A program made the position numbers and the translations under genes. From positions 5,642,001-5,706,000 of the forward strand of contig NZ_FMIA01000002.1 of the NCBI RefSeq assembly GCF_900091615.1: DNA of 64,000 nt, given 5' to 3'. The stretch comes from Micromonospora yangpuensis (lineage in GTDB: Bacteria > Actinomycetota > Actinomycetes > Mycobacteriales > Micromonosporaceae). Below, one piece after another: positions 7,344 to 16,485 of this stretch (its first letter is position 1; the number at the start of each line of letters is the position of its first letter). The notes beneath the pieces were generated by a model. The model had not been told where the DNA came from and ran no database searches. It saw only the letters and a program-made list of their open reading frames with translations.

Positions 7344-8926
7344 ACTCCTACGCCCGGCTCTGGGCGGCCGACCCCGAGGGCTGGCGGGGCGCCGGCGCCG
7401 CCTGGGGTGGGCTCACCGGCCGGTTCGACAGGTGGGGCGGTGAGCTGGCCACCGGTGCCGGTCGGTTGCGCGGCGGCTGGTCCGGTGATGCGGCGCGGGC
7501 TGCCGACGGACGACTCACCGGGTTGCGCGTCGAGCTGACCTCGGTCGTTCCCGCCCTGGTCGAGGCCGACCAGGTGCTCGCCGAGCTCGCCGGGCGGTTG
7601 CGCGCGGCCAAGGCCCGGCTGGCCGCCGCGGTCGAAGCGGCCGATCGCGGCGGGTTACGGATCGACAGGCACGGTCGGGTGTCGGCCGCCCCGTTCGGAG
7701 CCCTGCCAACAGCCCAGGTCGGGCCGGCGGTGGCGCAGGTGTCGCAGGCGGTGGGTGCCGCGTTGGCCATCGCCGATGCGGCCGACCGGGAGGCGACCCG
7801 GCGACTGGTCGAGCTGGCCGGTGCGGCCGGGTCGGGATGGAGCGCCGAGCCGCCGCCCTGGCGGCCGGGCCCGGACGCCGAGCCGGCCCTGGTCCGCCGG
7901 TGGTGGGCCGGGCTCACCCCGGCCCAGCGTCGCTGGCTGGTCCGGCACGAGCCCGGCCGGGTCGGCGCGCTGGACGGGGTGCCGGTGGCCGACCGGGACC
8001 AGGCGAACCGGCTGCTCCTCGCTGACCGGCGCGCGGAGCTGCTGGCCGAGCGGGGGCGGCTGCTGACCCGGTTCCCGCGTGGGCCGGCCGAGGTGGCCGG
8101 GTTACGCCGGGTGGCGGCGGCACTTACCGGGTTGAGCGCCCTGACCGACCGGTTGTCCGCCCGGGAGACCCCCCGGGCGTACCTGCTGGGTCTGCGCACG
8201 GGCGGGGAGGGGCGGGCGATCGTCGCGCTGGGCAACCCGGACCGCGCCGAGCACGTGCTCACCTACGTGCCGGGCATGACGGCGGGGCTGGCCGACGCCA
8301 CCGGTGAGCTGGGGCGGGCGGGCCGGGTGCAGGCCCGGTGCGCCGCGCTCGCCCCCGGCGCCGAGACCGCCGCGGTGCTCTGGCTCGACTACGACGCGCC
8401 CGACTTCCTGCACGAGGCGTTCCGGGCCACCCAGGCCCGGGACGCCGGGCCGGCCCTGCACCGGTTCCAGGACGGGCTGCGGGCCACCCACGAGGGGCCG
8501 CCGGCCCGGCAGACCGTGCTCGGGCACAGCTACGGGTCGACGGTGGTCGGCACCACCGCCCGGGACCACGGGCTCGCCACCGACGCCCTGGTCTTCGTCG
8601 GCTCGCCCGGGGTCGGCGTGCAGCACGCCGGTGAGCTGCGGGTGCCCGCCGGGCAGGTGTGGTCGAGCACCGCGCCGGACGACCCCATCCGGCTGGTCCG
8701 CCCGCCGGACGACCTGCTCCGGCGGGCGGCGTCGGCGGTGCCCCCGTTCGGCCCGGTGGGCGGCCTGGTCGACCGGCCCGACGGCGGGCTGTGGTTCGGC
8801 CGTGACCCGAGCGACCCGGGGTTCGGCGGGCGGACGTTCGGCAGCGACCGGTCCGGTCACACCGGTTACTGGGAGGCCGACAACCCGGCGCTGGACGGCA
8901 TGGCCCGGGTCGTGCTCGGCCGCTGA
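7340..8926 (+). CDS. alpha/beta hydrolase with N-terminal helical domain (DUF1023 family)
   Basis: A 528-residue protein. Residues about 1-240 are helical and WXG-like (GRFDRWGGELATGAG, LRGGWSGDAA), then comes a DUF1023 alpha/beta-hydrolase domain (about 320-500). The domain shows LTYVPGMTAGLAD, WLDYDAPDFLHE, nucleophile elbow LGHSYGSTVVG, an acid in SSTAPDDPIRLV and a His in SGHTGYWE. GTG at 7340 overlaps the preceding gene by four bases and gives the proper VNSYARLWAADPEGW start. The family is typical of type VII-linked and surface actinobacterial loci. It converges on glmS with a 29-bp gap. The substrate is unknown. Confidence 0.85.
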   Translation: MNSYARLWAADPEGWRGAGAAWGGLTGRFDRWGGELATGAGRLRGGWSGDAARAADGRLTGLRVELTSVVPALVEADQVLAELAGRLRAAKARLAAAVEAADRGGLRIDRHGRVSAAPFGALPTAQVGPAVAQVSQAVGAALAIADAADREATRRLVELAGAAGSGWSAEPPPWRPGPDAEPALVRRWWAGLTPAQRRWLVRHEPGRVGALDGVPVADRDQANRLLLADRRAELLAERGRLLTRFPRGPAEVAGLRRVAAALTGLSALTDRLSARETPRAYLLGLRTGGEGRAIVALGNPDRAEHVLTYVPGMTAGLADATGELGRAGRVQARCAALAPGAETAAVLWLDYDAPDFLHEAFRATQARDAGPALHRFQDGLRATHEGPPARQTVLGHSYGSTVVGTTARDHGLATDALVFVGSPGVGVQHAGELRVPAGQVWSSTAPDDPIRLVRPPDDLLRRAASAVPPFGPVGGLVDRPDGGLWFGRDPSDPGFGGRTFGSDRSGHTGYWEADNPALDGMARVVLGR

Positions 8927-8955
8927 CCTGGCCCCGCGTCGACGGACGCGCCGCC

Positions 8956-10866
8956 CTACTCCACGGTCACCGACTTGGCCAGGTTGCGCGGCTGGTCCAC
9001 GTCGTGGCCCCGGGCGGCGGCGATCTCGGCGGCGAGCACCTGCAACGGCACCGTGGTCATCAACGGCGCCAGCAGCGTCGGGGTGCGCGGCACGTAGATC
9101 AGGTGGTCGGCGTAGCGCCGGACGGCCTCGTCGCCCTCCTCGGCGATCACGATGGTCCGCGCACCGCGGGCGCGTACCTCCTGGATGTTGGAGACGACCT
9201 TGTCGTGCAGCATGCCCCGGCCGACCGGCGACGGCACGATGCAGATCACCGGGGTACCCGCGTCGATCAGGGCGATCGGGCCGTGCTTCAGCTCACCGGC
9301 GGCGAACCCCTCGGCGTGCATGTAGGCCAGTTCCTTGAGCTTGAGCGCGCCCTCCAGGGCCACCGGGTAGCCGACGTGCCGGCCGATGAAGAGCACCGTC
9401 GGCTCGGACTTGATCTCCCGGGCCAGTTCGCGTACCGGCTCGATGCGGGCCAGCAGCTCGCGCAGCTTGTCGGGCATCCGGTGCAGCTGCTCCACCACGG
9501 CCGCGACCTCGTCGGCGAACTTGATCCCGCGTACCTGGGCCAGGTGCAGGCCGATCAGGTAGCAGGCGACCAGCTGGGTGAGGAACGCCTTGGTGGAGGC
9601 GACCGCGATCTCCGGCCCGCCGTGGGTGTAGAGCACGGCGTCGGACTCGCGCGGAATGGTGGAGCCGTTGGTGTTGCAGATCGCCAACACCCGGGCCTTC
9701 TGCTCCTTGGCGTGGCGCAGCGCCATCAGGGTGTCCATGGTCTCGCCGGACTGGGAGATCACCACGATCAGGGTGGACCGGTCGAGCACCGGGTCGCGGT
9801 AGCGGAACTCGCTGGCCAGCTCCACCTCGCAGGGGATCCGGGTCCAGTGCTCGATGGCGTACTTGGCGACCATGCCCGAGTGGTACGCGGTGCCGCAGGC
9901 GACGATGAAGACCTTGTCGACGTCGCGCAGGTCCTGGTCGCTGAGGCGTACCTCGTCGAGCATGATCTCACCGGTGTCGGTGAGCCGGCCGAGCAGCGTG
10001 TCCGCGATGGCCTGGGGCTGCTCCTCGATCTCCTTGAGCATGAACCAGTCGTAGCCGCCCTTCTCGGCGGCGGAGGCGTCCCAGTCGATGTGGAAGTCCT
10101 TGCCGCTGGCGGGGCGGCCGGTGAAGTCGGTGATCTCGATGGTGTCCCCGGTGATCAGCACGATCTGGTCCTGGCCCAGCTCGACCGCCTCACGGGTGTG
10201 CTCGATGAAGGCGGCCACGTCGCTGGCGAGGTAGTTCTCCCCGTCACCCCGGCCGACCACCAGCGGCGAGTTACGTCGCGCGCCGACCACCGCGCCGGGC
10301 ACGGCGGCGTCCACGGCCAGCAGGGTGAAGGCCCCCTCCAGCCGCTGGCAGACCGCGCGCATCGCGGCGACGAGCAGCTGCGGGCCGTCCGGCTCGCCGG
10401 CCGCGCGCAGCTCGGCCAGGACGGCGGAGAGCAGGTGGGCGGCGCACTCGGAGTCGGTGTCGCTGGTGAACTGGACGCCGTCGGCCTCCAGCTCGCCGCG
10501 GAGCTTGGCGAAGTTCTCGATGATGCCGTTGTGGATGACCGCCACCCGGTTGTCGGGGGCGAGGTGCGGGTGGGCGTTGCGGTCGGTGGGGCCGCCGTGG
10601 GTGGCCCAGCGGGTGTGCCCGATGCCGGTGTTCCCGTCGGCGATGCCGACCGTGCCGGCCGCGCAGGAGCTGGGGTCGGTGGCCCGCTCGGCGAGGACCT
10701 TCTCGAGGTTGGCCAGCTTGCCGGCCTTCTTCTCGGTCAGCAGCTCGTCGTCGCAGACGATGGCCACCCCGGCCGAGTCGTAGCCGCGGTACTCCAGCCG
10801 CCGCAGCCCGTCGAGCACGATCCCCAGCGCCGGCCGACTGCCGGCATAACCCACGATTCCACACAT
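8956..10866 (-). CDS. glmS: glutamine-fructose-6-phosphate aminotransferase (isomerizing)
   Basis: GlmS makes glucosamine-6-phosphate from fructose-6-P and glutamine, the entry to UDP-GlcNAc. The 636-residue protein starts MCGIVGYAG, so Cys2 is the N-terminal nucleophile after Met removal. GHTRWATHGGP lies in the glutaminase domain. Two SIS domains follow, with CGTAYHSGMVAKY, SQSGETMDTL, STKAFLTQ and FIGRHVGYPVALEGALKLKE. The C-terminus DQPRNLAKSVTVE is the family end. The long open frame upstream of Met is a shadow. The start has no ribosome-binding site but has TAGGCT seven bases upstream (possible leaderless mRNA). No glmS ribozyme is seen. Confidence 0.97.
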   Translation of the reverse strand: MCGIVGYAGSRPALGIVLDGLRRLEYRGYDSAGVAIVCDDELLTEKKAGKLANLEKVLAERATDPSSCAAGTVGIADGNTGIGHTRWATHGGPTDRNAHPHLAPDNRVAVIHNGIIENFAKLRGELEADGVQFTSDTDSECAAHLLSAVLAELRAAGEPDGPQLLVAAMRAVCQRLEGAFTLLAVDAAVPGAVVGARRNSPLVVGRGDGENYLASDVAAFIEHTREAVELGQDQIVLITGDTIEITDFTGRPASGKDFHIDWDASAAEKGGYDWFMLKEIEEQPQAIADTLLGRLTDTGEIMLDEVRLSDQDLRDVDKVFIVACGTAYHSGMVAKYAIEHWTRIPCEVELASEFRYRDPVLDRSTLIVVISQSGETMDTLMALRHAKEQKARVLAICNTNGSTIPRESDAVLYTHGGPEIAVASTKAFLTQLVACYLIGLHLAQVRGIKFADEVAAVVEQLHRMPDKLRELLARIEPVRELAREIKSEPTVLFIGRHVGYPVALEGALKLKELAYMHAEGFAAGELKHGPIALIDAGTPVICIVPSPVGRGMLHDKVVSNIQEVRARGARTIVIAEEGDEAVRRYADHLIYVPRTPTLLAPLMTTVPLQVLAAEIAAARGHDVDQPRNLAKSVTVE

Positions 10867-10873
10867 GACCCGC

Positions 10874-10879
10874 AGCCTA
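10874..10879 (-). promoter_or_regulatory. candidate -10 of a leaderless glmS promoter
   Basis: TAGGCT on the minus strand ends seven bases before the glmS ATG. The -35 region is poor (TTGCCA at 15-bp spacing). An inverted repeat sits immediately upstream. Confidence 0.4.
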
Positions 10880-10900
10880 ACCCAGTTTCGCTCATGGCAA

Positions 10901-10927
10901 CTGTTCGAAAGCCGGCCAAACGAACAG
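10901..10927. promoter_or_regulatory. inverted repeat in the glmS/dapC divergent region
   Basis: CTGTTCG (10901-10907) and CGAACAG (10921-10927) are perfect 7-bp arms around 13 bases. An outer TTTCGCT/AGCGAAA pair extends the symmetry with a bulge. The position just upstream of the glmS -10 suggests an operator or leader structure. Confidence 0.4.
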
Positions 10928-11027
10928 CGAAATTGAGTGATTGGGAGCACCCCGTGGCCCGCCCGGACAAACGTCCGAGCTCGTACGCCGCCGGTCGCGA
11001 CGGGTGTACGGGTCCGGGGAGGGGTCG

Positions 11028-11033
11028 TACCCT
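11028..11033 (+). promoter_or_regulatory. candidate -10 of a leaderless aminotransferase promoter
   Basis: TACCCT is followed by exactly seven bases (GACGGGC) and GTG at 11041, the TAnnnT-N7-start pattern of leaderless actinobacterial genes. Confidence 0.4.
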
Positions 11034-11040
11034 GACGGGC

Positions 11041-12225
11041 GTGACGACGACCGCGAACGATCCACTGGTGGCCCGGATGCGGCCGTTCGGGACGACCATC
11101 TTCGCCGAGATGTCCGCTTTGGCCGCCCGCACCGGCGCGGTCAACCTCGGGCAGGGCTTCCCGGACACCGACGGCCCGTCGGAGATGCTCGCCGCCGCCG
11201 CCGAGGCGCTGCGCGGCGGCCAGAACCAGTACCCGCCAGGTCCGGGCATCCCGGCGTTGCGCGCGGCGGTGGCCGGGCACCAGCGTCGGTTCTGGGGCCT
11301 GGAGTACGACCCGGACGGCGAGATCGTGGTGACCGCCGGGGCCACCGAGGCGATCGCGGCAGCCATCCTCGCCCTCTGCGAGCCCGGTGACGAGGTGGTC
11401 TGCTTCGAGCCGTACTACGACTCGTACGCCGCCTCGGTCGCCCTGGCCGGTGCGGTCCGGCGGCCGGTCACCCTGCGTCCCGGCGACGACGGTCGGTACG
11501 GCTTCGACCCGGCGGCGTTGCGCGCCGCGTTCGGCAGGCGCACCCGGCTGGTGCTGCTGAACTCCCCGCACAACCCGACCGGCAAGGTCTTCACCCCGAC
11601 CGAGTTGGCGCTGATCGCCGAGTTGTGCCAGGAACACGACGCGTACGCCGTCACCGACGAGGTGTACGAGCACCTGGTCTTCACCGACGCCGACCACCCG
11701 CACGTGCCGCTGGCCACCCTGCCCGGCATGCGCGAGCGGACCCTGCGAATCTCCTCGGCCGGTAAGACCTTCTCCTGCACCGGCTGGAAGATCGGCTGGG
11801 CCAGCGGACCGGCGGCACTGGTCTCGGCGCTGCTGCGGGTCAAGCAGTTCCTCACCTTCGTCAACGCCGCACCGTTGCAACCGGCGGTGGCGGTGGCGTT
11901 GGCCCTGCCCGACGCCTACTACACCGGTTTCCGGGACGACCTCCAGCAGCGTCGGGACCAGTTGACCGCCGGCCTCACCGGGGCCGGGTTCGAGGTGCTC
12001 ACCCCGGAGGGGACGTACTTCGTCACGGCCGACATCGCCGGGCTGGGCGGCCGGGACGGCATCGAGTTCTGCCTGTCGCTGCCGGAGCGCTGCGGCGTGG
12101 TCGCGGTGCCCACCCAGGTCTTCTACGACGATGTCGAGGCGGGTCGACGGCTGGTCCGGTTCGCCTTCTGCAAGCGCCCGGAGGTGCTGGCCGAGGCCGT
12201 CACCCGGCTACACCGCCTCACCTGA
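11041..12225 (+). CDS. dapC: PLP-dependent aminotransferase, probably N-succinyldiaminopimelate aminotransferase
   Basis: A 394-residue class I/II fold-type I aminotransferase. It shows VNLGQGFPDTDGP, NQYPPGPG, TVTAGATEAI-type cofactor loop, NSPHNPTG (PLP-binding Asn), VTDEVYEHLVF and the Schiff-base Lys in SSAGKTFSCTGWKIGW. The overall motif series resembles mycobacterial DapC, which makes N-succinyl-diaminopimelate for lysine and cell wall. Kynurenine or methionine aminotransferases of the same subgroup remain alternatives. GTG at 11041 is the first sensible start; longer frames run antisense through glmS. It is divergent from glmS and followed by a strong hairpin. Confidence 0.85.
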   Translation: MTTTANDPLVARMRPFGTTIFAEMSALAARTGAVNLGQGFPDTDGPSEMLAAAAEALRGGQNQYPPGPGIPALRAAVAGHQRRFWGLEYDPDGEIVVTAGATEAIAAAILALCEPGDEVVCFEPYYDSYAASVALAGAVRRPVTLRPGDDGRYGFDPAALRAAFGRRTRLVLLNSPHNPTGKVFTPTELALIAELCQEHDAYAVTDEVYEHLVFTDADHPHVPLATLPGMRERTLRISSAGKTFSCTGWKIGWASGPAALVSALLRVKQFLTFVNAAPLQPAVAVALALPDAYYTGFRDDLQQRRDQLTAGLTGAGFEVLTPEGTYFVTADIAGLGGRDGIEFCLSLPERCGVVAVPTQVFYDDVEAGRRLVRFAFCKRPEVLAEAVTRLHRLT

Positions 12226-12244
12226 CCCAGCCACCCGCACCGGT

Positions 12245-12298
12245 CACCACCTGCGCCTGCGCCCGGCCGCCAGGTGAGGCGGCCGGGCGCAGGTGGTG
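12245..12298. terminator. bidirectional hairpin between dapC and glmM
   Basis: The left arm 12245-12271 and right arm 12278-12298 (CACCACCTGCG... / ...CGCAGGTGGTG) pair over 21 bp with a 6-base bulge and a 6-base loop. It lies between converging genes. Confidence 0.8.
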
Positions 12299-12350
12299 AG
12301 AAGGGTGCCCCGCTATACCGAAAGCGTTAACAGGGGGCCCTTCCTTACAC
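12299..12350 (-). repeat. dispersed palindromic element, copy B (overlaps the glmM stop)
   Basis: Read on the minus strand the element starts GTGTAAGGAAGGGCCCCC, has the core TAACGCTTTCGG and ends ATAGCGGGGCACCCTT. The GTG TAA at its start is the last sense codon and stop of glmM. Confidence 0.85.
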
Positions 12351-13697
12351 GGGGCTGGCGGTGCGGACGTGGGTGGCGATGCGCTCGGCGACGGTACGGG
12401 CGGTCTCCTCGGTGGCCGCCTCGACCATCACCCGGACCAACGGCTCGGTGCCGGAGGGGCGCAGCAGCACCCGGCCGGTCTCGCCCAGCTCAGCCTCGGC
12501 GCGGGCCACCTCGGCCCGTACGGTCGGGTCGGCGGCGCCGACGGTGCGGTCGGAGACCGGCACGTTGATCAGCACCTGGGGCAGCTTGGTCAGGACGGCG
12601 GCCAGCTCGGCGAGGGTCCGGCCGGTGGCGGCCATCCGGGCCATCAGGTGCAGCCCGGTCAGCACGCCGTCGCCGGTGGTGGCGTGCGCCGGCATCACGA
12701 TGTGTCCGCTCTGCTCACCACCGAGGGCCAGGCCGGAGGCGCGCAGCTCCTCCAGGACGTACCGGTCGCCGACCTTGGTCTCGACCAGCCGGATGCCCTC
12801 GGCGGACATCGCCAGGCGCAGGCCGAGGTTGCTCATCACCGTGGCCACCAGGGTGTCCTCGGTGAGGGTGCCGGCCTCCCGCATGGCCAGGGCGAGGATC
12901 GCCATCAGCTCGTCGCCGTCGACCTCGACGCCGTCGGCGGTGACCGCGACGCACCGGTCGGCGTCGCCGTCGTGGGCGATGCCGAGGTGCGCGCCGTGCT
13001 CGACGACGGCCGCGCGCAGCGCGTCGAGGTGGTTGGAGCCGCAGTCGTCGTTGATGTTGAGGCCGTCCGGTTCGGCGTGGATGGCCACCACCTCGGCGCC
13101 GGCCTCGCGGTACACCACCGGGGCGACCTCGGAAGCCGCGCCGTTGGCGCAGTCGACCACTACCTTCAGCCCGTCGAGCCGGTGGGCCAGGGTGCCGACC
13201 ACGTGCTGGACGTAGTGGTCGGCGCCGTCGAGCAGGTCGTGCACCCGTCCCACCCCGGCGCCGGTCGGCCGGTCCCAGGCGCTGGTGGCGTTGGCCGCCA
13301 CGGCCGCCTCGATCTGGGCCTCGATCTCGTCGGGCAGCTTGTGCCCGCCGGCGGCGAAGAGCTTGATGCCGTTGTCAGGCATCGGGTTGTGCGAGGCCGA
13401 CAGCATCACGCCCAGGTCGGCCTTGGCCTCGGCGGTGAGGAAGGCCACCGCCGGGGTGGGCAGCACGCCGACCCGGACCACGTTGGCCCCCGCGCTGGTC
13501 AGCCCGGCCACCACGGCGGCCTCCAGCATCTCGCCGCTGGCCCGGGTGTCCCGGCCGACCACGGCCAGCGGTGGGTGGCTGCGGTCGGACTCGGCGAGTG
13601 TGTGGGCGGCGGCGACCGCCACCGCGAGCGCCAACTCGGGCGTGAGATCCACGTTCGCCCGTCCCCGTACGCCGTCCGTGCCGAACAACCGCCCCAT
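12345..13697 (-). CDS. glmM: phosphoglucosamine mutase
   Basis: GlmM interconverts glucosamine-6-P and glucosamine-1-P, following GlmS. The 450-residue product shows [14 protein letters not shown] at the N-terminus, [13 protein letters not shown], the phosphoserine loop [16 protein letters not shown], metal-binding [16 protein letters not shown] and the phosphate-binding [16 protein letters not shown] at 13697 follows GGAGGTTGG. The TAA stop and final Val codon coincide with the end of palindromic copy B, so the original 3' end was probably replaced when the element arrived. It lies downstream of rpsI, as in most actinobacteria. Confidence 0.96.
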   Translation of the reverse strand: MGRLFGTDGVRGRANVDLTPELALAVAVAAAHTLAESDRSHPPLAVVGRDTRASGEMLEAAVVAGLTSAGANVVRVGVLPTPAVAFLTAEAKADLGVMLSASHNPMPDNGIKLFAAGGHKLPDEIEAQIEAAVAANATSAWDRPTGAGVGRVHDLLDGADHYVQHVVGTLAHRLDGLKVVVDCANGAASEVAPVVYREAGAEVVAIHAEPDGLNINDDCGSNHLDALRAAVVEHGAHLGIAHDGDADRCVAVTADGVEVDGDELMAILALAMREAGTLTEDTLVATVMSNLGLRLAMSAEGIRLVETKVGDRYVLEELRASGLALGGEQSGHIVMPAHATTGDGVLTGLHLMARMAATGRTLAELAAVLTKLPQVLINVPVSDRTVGAADPTVRAEVARAEAELGETGRVLLRPSGTEPLVRVMVEAATEETARTVAERIATHVRTASPV

Positions 13698-13742
13698 ACC
13701 CGCCAACCTCCGATGAAACCGCCAATATATGGACAAACGAAA

Positions 13743-13783
13743 CGGCCGGTCCACCTCCCGATGGTAGGGGGGTGAACCGGCCG
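13743..13783 (-). terminator. terminator after rplM-rpsI
   Basis: CGGCCGGTCCACC (13743-13755) pairs with GGTGAACCGGCCG (13771-13783) with one G-U pair, just past the rpsI stop. No U tract follows, which is usual in these genomes. Confidence 0.65.
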
Positions 13784-13813
13784 CTCGTCAGAAGAACAAC
13801 GCGCTGCTGATGA

Positions 13814-14278
13814 TCAGCGCTTCGAGTACTGCGGGGCCTTGCGGGCCTTCTTGAGACCGTACTTCTTGCTTTCCTTGACCCGGGCGTCCCGGGTGAGGAA
13901 GCCGGCCTTCTTCAGCGCCGGGCGGTCGTCGGGCTCGTTGACGATCAGCGCCCGGGCGATGGCCAGCCGGAGCGCACCGGCCTGGCCGGTGGTGCCGCCG
14001 CCACGCAGGTTGGCGATGACGTCGAACGCCTCGGGCTTCTCGGCGGTGACCAGCGGGTCCTTGATCAGCTGCTGGTGCACCTTGCTCGGGAAGTAGGCCT
14101 CAAGCTCCCGGCCGTTGCAGGTGATCTTGCCGGTGCCGGGGACGATCCGTACCCGGACGATGGCCTCCTTGCGGCGGCCGACGGTCTGGATCGGGCGGTC
14201 ACCACGCGGCGCGCGGGCGACGGGCGCGGGCGCCTCGGTGGCCTCGGGGGCGACCTCGGTCTCGGTGATGTCGGTCAT
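13814..14278 (-). CDS. rpsI: 30S ribosomal protein S9 (uS9)
   Basis: A 154-residue protein with an acidic Ala/Glu/Pro-rich N-terminal extension (about 30 residues) typical of actinobacterial S9. The S9 core follows: [56 protein letters not shown] and the basic tail [11 protein letters not shown] that reaches the P-site tRNA. I chose ATG at 14278 because GAAGGA lies six bases upstream; an upstream GTG at 14302 has no ribosome-binding site. It is cotranscribed with rplM. Confidence 0.97.
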   Translation of the reverse strand: MTDITETEVAPEATEAPAPVARAPRGDRPIQTVGRRKEAIVRVRIVPGTGKITCNGRELEAYFPSKVHQQLIKDPLVTAEKPEAFDVIANLRGGGTTGQAGALRLAIARALIVNEPDDRPALKKAGFLTRDARVKESKKYGLKKARKAPQYSKR

Positions 14279-14298
14279 GCTGTTTCCTTCGCCCTCGC

Positions 14299-14742
14299 TC
14301 ACTGCGCGATCTGCTTGATCTCGAACGGCACCGGCTGCTGCGCGCCGTGCGGGTGCTCGGCACCGGCGTAGACCTTCAGCTTCTTGATCAGCTTACGGCC
14401 CAGCTTGTTGTGCGGGAGCATCCCCTTGACGGCGAGCTCGATGGCCCGGTCGGGACGCTTGGTCAGCAGCTCGTCGTAACCGACCTGCTTGAGGCCACCG
14501 GGGTAACCGGAGTGCCGGTAGGCGATCTTCTGCTGGCGCTTGTTGCCGGTCAGCGCAACCTTGCCCGCGTTCACGATGACGACGAAGTCGCCCGTGTCGA
14601 CGTGCGGCGCGAAAGTCGGCTTGTGCTTACCGCGCAGCAGCGTGGCGGTGTGGGTGGCCAGGCGGCCCAGCACGACATCAGAGGCGTCGATGATGTGCCA
14701 CTGACGCTCGATCTCACCCGGCTTCGGGCTGTACGTACGCAC
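14299..14742 (-). CDS. rplM: 50S ribosomal protein L13 (uL13)
   Basis: A 147-residue L13: [20 protein letters not shown] at the start, then [48 protein letters not shown] and [18 protein letters not shown] at 14742 follows AAGGTAGACCT. The operon promoter is visible about 115 bases upstream. rpsI follows directly. In many actinobacteria truA lies close upstream of rplM; here it is about 49 kb away. Confidence 0.97.
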   Translation of the reverse strand: MRTYSPKPGEIERQWHIIDASDVVLGRLATHTATLLRGKHKPTFAPHVDTGDFVVIVNAGKVALTGNKRQQKIAYRHSGYPGGLKQVGYDELLTKRPDRAIELAVKGMLPHNKLGRKLIKKLKVYAGAEHPHGAQQPVPFEIKQIAQ

Positions 14743-14857
14743 AGGTCTACCTTGTCTCGTCGTCGGTCTGGGGTCGCGCGCCGAGGTGGACCAGCGCGCA
14801 CGAACGACCAAGCGTACCTGAAACGGCACGCCACTGGATGTCGTACAACAGCAGGCA

Positions 14858-14887
14858 ACGATACCCGGCGCCCGGTCGGCAGGTCAA
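14858..14887 (-). promoter_or_regulatory. vegetative promoter of rplM-rpsI
   Basis: On the minus strand a TTGACC -35 (14882-14887) and a TATCGT -10 (14858-14863) are separated by 18 bp, a near-consensus housekeeping sigma promoter. It leaves a leader of roughly 110 bases, in which L13-type autoregulation is possible but no structure was identified. Confidence 0.75.
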
Positions 14888-14906
14888 AACGGGTCCACCC
14901 TTACCC

Positions 14907-14946
14907 GCCGAGGGGGTGCTGTGAGAGGAGTCTCACACCCCGGCGA
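14907..14946 (-). terminator. hairpin overlapping the narK stop
   Basis: GTGAGA (14921-14926) and TCTCAC (14931-14936) around GGAG form the tip. Flanking GGGGGTG and CACCCC-type arms extend the stem with small bulges. It covers the last codons of narK and probably ends its transcript before rplM. Confidence 0.5.
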
Positions 14947-16309
14947 GTCGGGTCCGGCCGGGCCGCAGGTACACCACCCAGGTGAGCACGACGCAGAACC
15001 CGTACCAGCCGATGAAGGCCAGGTAGGCGGCGTCGGCGTTGCCCGAGGTCAGGAAGGACTGCCGGAAGGCCACGTTGACCAGCACCCCGCCGGACGCGCC
15101 GACCGCACCGGCGATGCCGATCAACGATCCGGTCATCCGCCGGGCCCACCGCTCGGCCGCCGCCGGGTCCCGCCCGTGCTCATCGGCGGCCCGGGCCCGG
15201 AAGATCGCCGGGATCATCTTGTACGTCGAGCCGTTGCCGACCCCGGAGAGCACGAAGAGGGCCAGGAAGCCCACCAGGTAGAGCCCGAAGGACCGGTCCC
15301 GGGCGGCGTACAGCACCAGCGCGGCACCGGCCGCCATCGCGACGAAGTTCCAGAAGGTGACCAGCGCGCCACCGAGCCGGTCGGCCAGCTGACCGCCGAG
15401 CGGCCGGACCAGCGAGCCGATCAGCGGTCCCAGGAAGGTCAGCCAGGCGGCGTCGACCGGGGTGGGGAACCGCTCGGCGAACTGGAGCTGGAGCACCTGA
15501 CCGAAGGCGAAACCGAAACCGATGAACGAGCCGAAGGTGCCGATGTAGAGCAGCGACATCACCCAGGTGTGCCGGTCGGCGGCGGCGGCCCGCAGCGCGC
15601 CGGGCGCGTTGCGCGCCGCCGGGATGTTGTCCAGCCAGCGGGCCGAGGCCAGCGCGGCCAGCACGATCAGCGGCAGGTAGACCGCCGGCACCAACCGGGG
15701 GTACGCCGCGCCGGCGGTGGCCAGCACCGCCAGCCCGACCAGCTGCACCGCCGGTACGCCGAGGTTGCCGCCGCCGGCGTTGAGCCCGAGCGCCCGCCCC
15801 TTGAGCCGGTCCGGGAAGAACAGGTTGATGTTCGCCATCGAGGAGGCGAAGTTGCCCCCGCCGACCCCGGTGAGGCAGGCCAGCACCATCAGGGTGGAGT
15901 AGGAGACCCCGGGCTCCAGCAGCACCGTCATCGGCACGGTCGGCACCAGCAGCAGCAACGCGCTGACGATGGTCCAGTTCCGCCCGCCGAACCGGGCGAC
16001 CGCCAGGGTGTACGGCAGCCGCAGCACCGCGCCCAGCGCGGCCGGTACGGCGGTGAGCAGGAACTTGCCGGCCGGGTCGATGCCGTACTCCGGGCCGAGG
16101 AAGAGCACGGTCACCGACCACAGGCTCCACACGGAGAACCCGACGTGCTCGGCGAAGATCGACACCCACAGGTTGCGGCGGGCGACGGGTGCCCCGGTGG
16201 TACGCCAGAAGGTCGGGTCCTCGGGTCGCCAGTCGTCGATCCGGTGCCGGCGACCGGTTCCCGGTGCCTCGGCGTCGGCTGCTGTCGGGGTGGGGGCGAG
16301 GGTGCTCAC
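14933..16309 (-). CDS. narK: nitrate/nitrite transporter, MFS NarK family
   Basis: A 458-residue major-facilitator protein with 12 hydrophobic segments beginning near residue 50 after a soluble N-terminal tail. The nitrate signature is in GVGGGNFASSMANINLFFP followed by LKGRALGLNAGGGNLGVP, and a second Gly-rich signature (LSGVGNGSTYKMIP) lies in the C-terminal half. GTG at 16309 follows GAGGAGGAG. It probably supplies nitrate to NasC, whose operon starts 1.7 kb away in the opposite direction. NarK-type exchangers also exist, but the assimilatory context favours uptake. Confidence 0.93.
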   Translation of the reverse strand: MSTLAPTPTAADAEAPGTGRRHRIDDWRPEDPTFWRTTGAPVARRNLWVSIFAEHVGFSVWSLWSVTVLFLGPEYGIDPAGKFLLTAVPAALGAVLRLPYTLAVARFGGRNWTIVSALLLLVPTVPMTVLLEPGVSYSTLMVLACLTGVGGGNFASSMANINLFFPDRLKGRALGLNAGGGNLGVPAVQLVGLAVLATAGAAYPRLVPAVYLPLIVLAALASARWLDNIPAARNAPGALRAAAADRHTWVMSLLYIGTFGSFIGFGFAFGQVLQLQFAERFPTPVDAAWLTFLGPLIGSLVRPLGGQLADRLGGALVTFWNFVAMAAGAALVLYAARDRSFGLYLVGFLALFVLSGVGNGSTYKMIPAIFRARAADEHGRDPAAAERWARRMTGSLIGIAGAVGASGGVLVNVAFRQSFLTSGNADAAYLAFIGWYGFCVVLTWVVYLRPGRTRLAGV

Positions 16310-16485
16310 GATGGCTCCTCCTCATCGATGTGACCAGGACGAACGCTAGGGAGAGCGAATTTCCGCCCGGTGCCCGTCGCGGGTCGGCCCGGCTACGGAG
16401 AACGCACCGCCGCGCCGGGCCGGTGGTGAGGACGCAACGACGACGGTGCGGACCTCGGCGGCCCTGCCGCAGGCGGCAGCGGGGC

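Noticed and set aside
10867..11040. glmS ribozyme
   Set aside because: The gap is short with a likely leaderless start and contains no ribozyme core; these ribozymes are Firmicutes-type.
8956..12225. Long frames extending glmS and dapC upstream through each other
   Set aside because: Family starts (MCGIVGY and VTTTANDP) lie well inside; the extensions are shadow frames.
16310..16485. GlnR-like site before narK
   Set aside because: Only one weak a-b pair (GGCAC-n6-GAAAT) and no second pair in step; not enough to claim.
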